This document shows, in pieces, positions 63,661 through 64,000 of a stretch of DNA of 64,000 nt. Position 1 is the stretch's first letter; every line of letters begins with the position of its first letter. The stretch is taken from contig NC_092878.1 of NCBI RefSeq assembly GCF_028372415.1, forward strand, positions 28,254,903 through 28,318,902, given 5' to 3'. The translations under genes were made by a program, and so were the position numbers. The notes below the pieces were generated by a model. That model worked only from the letters and a program-made list of their open reading frames with translations. It was not told where the DNA came from and searched no databases. The stretch comes from Notamacropus eugenii (lineage: Eukaryota; Chordata; Mammalia; Diprotodontia; Macropodidae).

Positions 63661-64000
63661 CTGTGGGGCAAAGCCCCGGTTGCCCTGGTTAAAAGCTCTA
63701 GTGTGTGGCTTTGTAGCCAACAAAGAGTATCAGCAAGGACCCCAAAGTACACAGGGGGCCTGCTGTACAGGTTCTTAGATCTGCTTTTCTAAAAGGAAAG
63801 CAACTTTTGAGGGGTCAACAATCACTTTAATGTCATTCATTTGGTTCAGGGGGAAAAATCAGCACCCTGAACTTCAGAGAAAATACGGAGAAACAAAGAT
63901 CAGCCAACAGACAGGGCTTCCAACTGTCTGACCATAAGCAATGCATACATCACAGATCAACAGACAGATCCAGCTGTCTGACCATACATACATACATAGT
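63661..64000. mobile_element. Possible LTR-element-related fossil, cut by window end
   Basis: GC-richer block with an imperfect direct repeat: CAACAGACAGGGCTTCCAAC with TGTCTGACCATAAG, then CAACAGACAGATCCAGCTGT with CTGACCATACATACATACAT. This resembles, from memory, dispersed LTR-type sequence in opossum. No retroviral gene is visible and the right border is outside the window, so completeness and family cannot be judged. Confidence 0.3.

Noticed and set aside
1-64000. An undescribed multi-gene biological system
   Set aside because: The window holds parts of two known genes and ordinary marsupial interspersed repeats. No gene cluster or organised array remains unexplained.

Overview
The window is mammalian nuclear DNA, and its repeats point to a marsupial. 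It carries many CORE-SINEs of the MAR1/MON1 type, SINEs with RTE-type tails, marsupial-style L1 3' ends, a half-L1 (HAL1-like) element, and many old MIR and L2/CR1 copies. I cannot name the species from sequence alone.

Two protein-coding genes are present, both on the minus strand. The first three coding exons of EHD4, a membrane-remodelling dynamin-like ATPase, lie at 52312-52077, 37726-37550 and 15117-15020. Introns 1 and 2 are about 14.3 and 22.4 kb. The rest of the gene lies beyond the left edge. A GC-rich, CpG-dense promoter region without an obvious TATA box surrounds exon 1. About 9.8 kb upstream of the EHD4 start codon, 62366-62146 is the last coding exon of PLA2G4E, a cytosolic phospholipase A2 family enzyme/N-acyltransferase. 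Its remaining exons are off the right edge. The PLA2G4E-then-EHD4 order and shared orientation match, as I recall it, human 15q15.1. I see no functional link between the two genes beyond membrane/endosome biology.

Everything else is intronic or intergenic DNA, much of it transposon-derived. The best-supported non-genic features are these: a near-full-length 7SL RNA retropseudogene with target-site duplications (3020-3342); a 43-bp-arm inverted repeat (9108-9250); an L1 nested in a hAT-like element with a perfect 13-bp duplication (13325-13963); a 150-bp hAT-like element inside an L1 (18764-18913); a complete-looking ORF1-only half-L1 (21277-23824); a 63-nt hairpin in EHD4 intron 1 (39523-39585); MAR1 and L1 insertions into older L2 copies with recognisable duplications (41494-41745, 44120-44947, 54661-54916, 55154-55397); and a candidate antisense solo LTR fossil (58148-58776).

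I found no undescribed multi-gene system. There is no operon, CRISPR array, defence locus or unexplained long open reading frame. The many short open frames are chance frames in repeats and introns. Repeat family names come from remembered consensus sequences, not from a database search, so repeat borders are approximate unless a target-site duplication is cited.
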